The notes beneath the pieces are model-generated. The model was given only the letters and a program-made list of their open reading frames with translations. It was not told the DNA's origin and did no database searches. The translations under genes were made by a program, and so were the position numbers. DNA of 64,000 nucleotides from Parahaliea aestuarii (GTDB lineage: Bacteria; Pseudomonadota; Gammaproteobacteria; Pseudomonadales; Halieaceae): assembly GCF_008064635.1 (NCBI RefSeq), contig NZ_VRYZ01000001.1:744001-808000 (forward strand), read 5' to 3'. Below are positions 63,990-64,000 of this stretch, in pieces. The number at the start of each line of letters is the position of its first letter. Position 1 is the first letter of the stretch.

Positions 63990-64000
63990 ATGGGACAAGT
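63990..64000 (+). CDS. Start of an unidentified gene (cut by window edge)
   Basis: An ATG with AGGA upstream opens MGQ and then runs off the window. The 182-base gap to the protease holds divergent promoters that I could not place. Confidence 0.35.

Noticed and set aside
1-64000. CRISPR array, prophage or complete insertion sequence
   Set aside because: No regularly spaced repeats, integrase, transposase or phage structural genes were seen.

Overview
The window is about 64 kb of dense, high-GC, Gram-negative DNA from what looks like a marine gammaproteobacterium. A Cellvibrionales-type lineage such as Halieaceae or Spongiibacteraceae is my best guess from gene content: type IV pili, a full type II secretion operon, TonB receptor and TonB/BlaR genes, many acyl-CoA dehydrogenases, and sulfotransferase and steroid-type genes. 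That placement is inference. I found no rRNA, tRNA, CRISPR array or intact insertion sequence.

Layout. 1-9.4 kb: pilD (partial), pilC and pilB run leftward; pilA runs rightward from a sigma-54 promoter with a perfect CRP/Vfr-type site upstream. pilA is followed by two paralogous polytopic membrane proteins of GT-C/TMTC type and a polyprenyl-phosphate-type GT2 glycosyltransferase, a candidate pilin glycosylation cassette whose first part has clearly lower GC. 9-20 kb: lrp/ald, glcB, a cupin, an ABC-F ATPase with a possible leader ORF, a LysR/acyl-CoA dehydrogenase pair, rraA, nadC and ampD. 20-25.4 kb: an FHA-AAA+ sigma-54 activator coupled to a transmembrane Ser/Thr kinase, then a lysoplasmalogenase-type protein, a PanE-like reductase and yajQ. 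25.4-29.5 kb: a leftward thiamine salvage operon (TonB receptor, thiamine-binding protein, PnuT-type transporter, APH-type kinase) headed by a TPP riboswitch. 29.5-38 kb: a degenerate GGDEF protein, carbonic anhydrase, an NAD-dependent epimerase, trmH, a 58-aa membrane peptide, then a DUF1214 protein, a sulfotransferase, cysC and sat, which together look like a PAPS-supplied sulfation locus. 38-50 kb: gspCDEFGHIJKLMN and a rubredoxin. 50-55 kb: two sodium-coupled amino acid transporters, cardiolipin synthase and a Dps protein. 55-58.8 kb: a tyrosine phosphatase and a tonB-blaR-blaI group with a tandem BlaI operator. 58.8-64 kb: a ketosteroid-isomerase-like gene beside two acyl-CoA dehydrogenases and an SDR, then a DegS/DegQ-type protease and the first codons of another gene.

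How the parts fit. The prepilin peptidase at the left edge probably also processes the type II pseudopilins, because the gsp operon has no gspO. Sat makes APS, CysC makes PAPS, and the sulfotransferase would use it. The thiamine genes cover outer-membrane uptake, inner-membrane uptake and phosphorylation trapping under TPP control. Two small inverted-repeat families occur between genes; one copy overlaps the start region of gspK.
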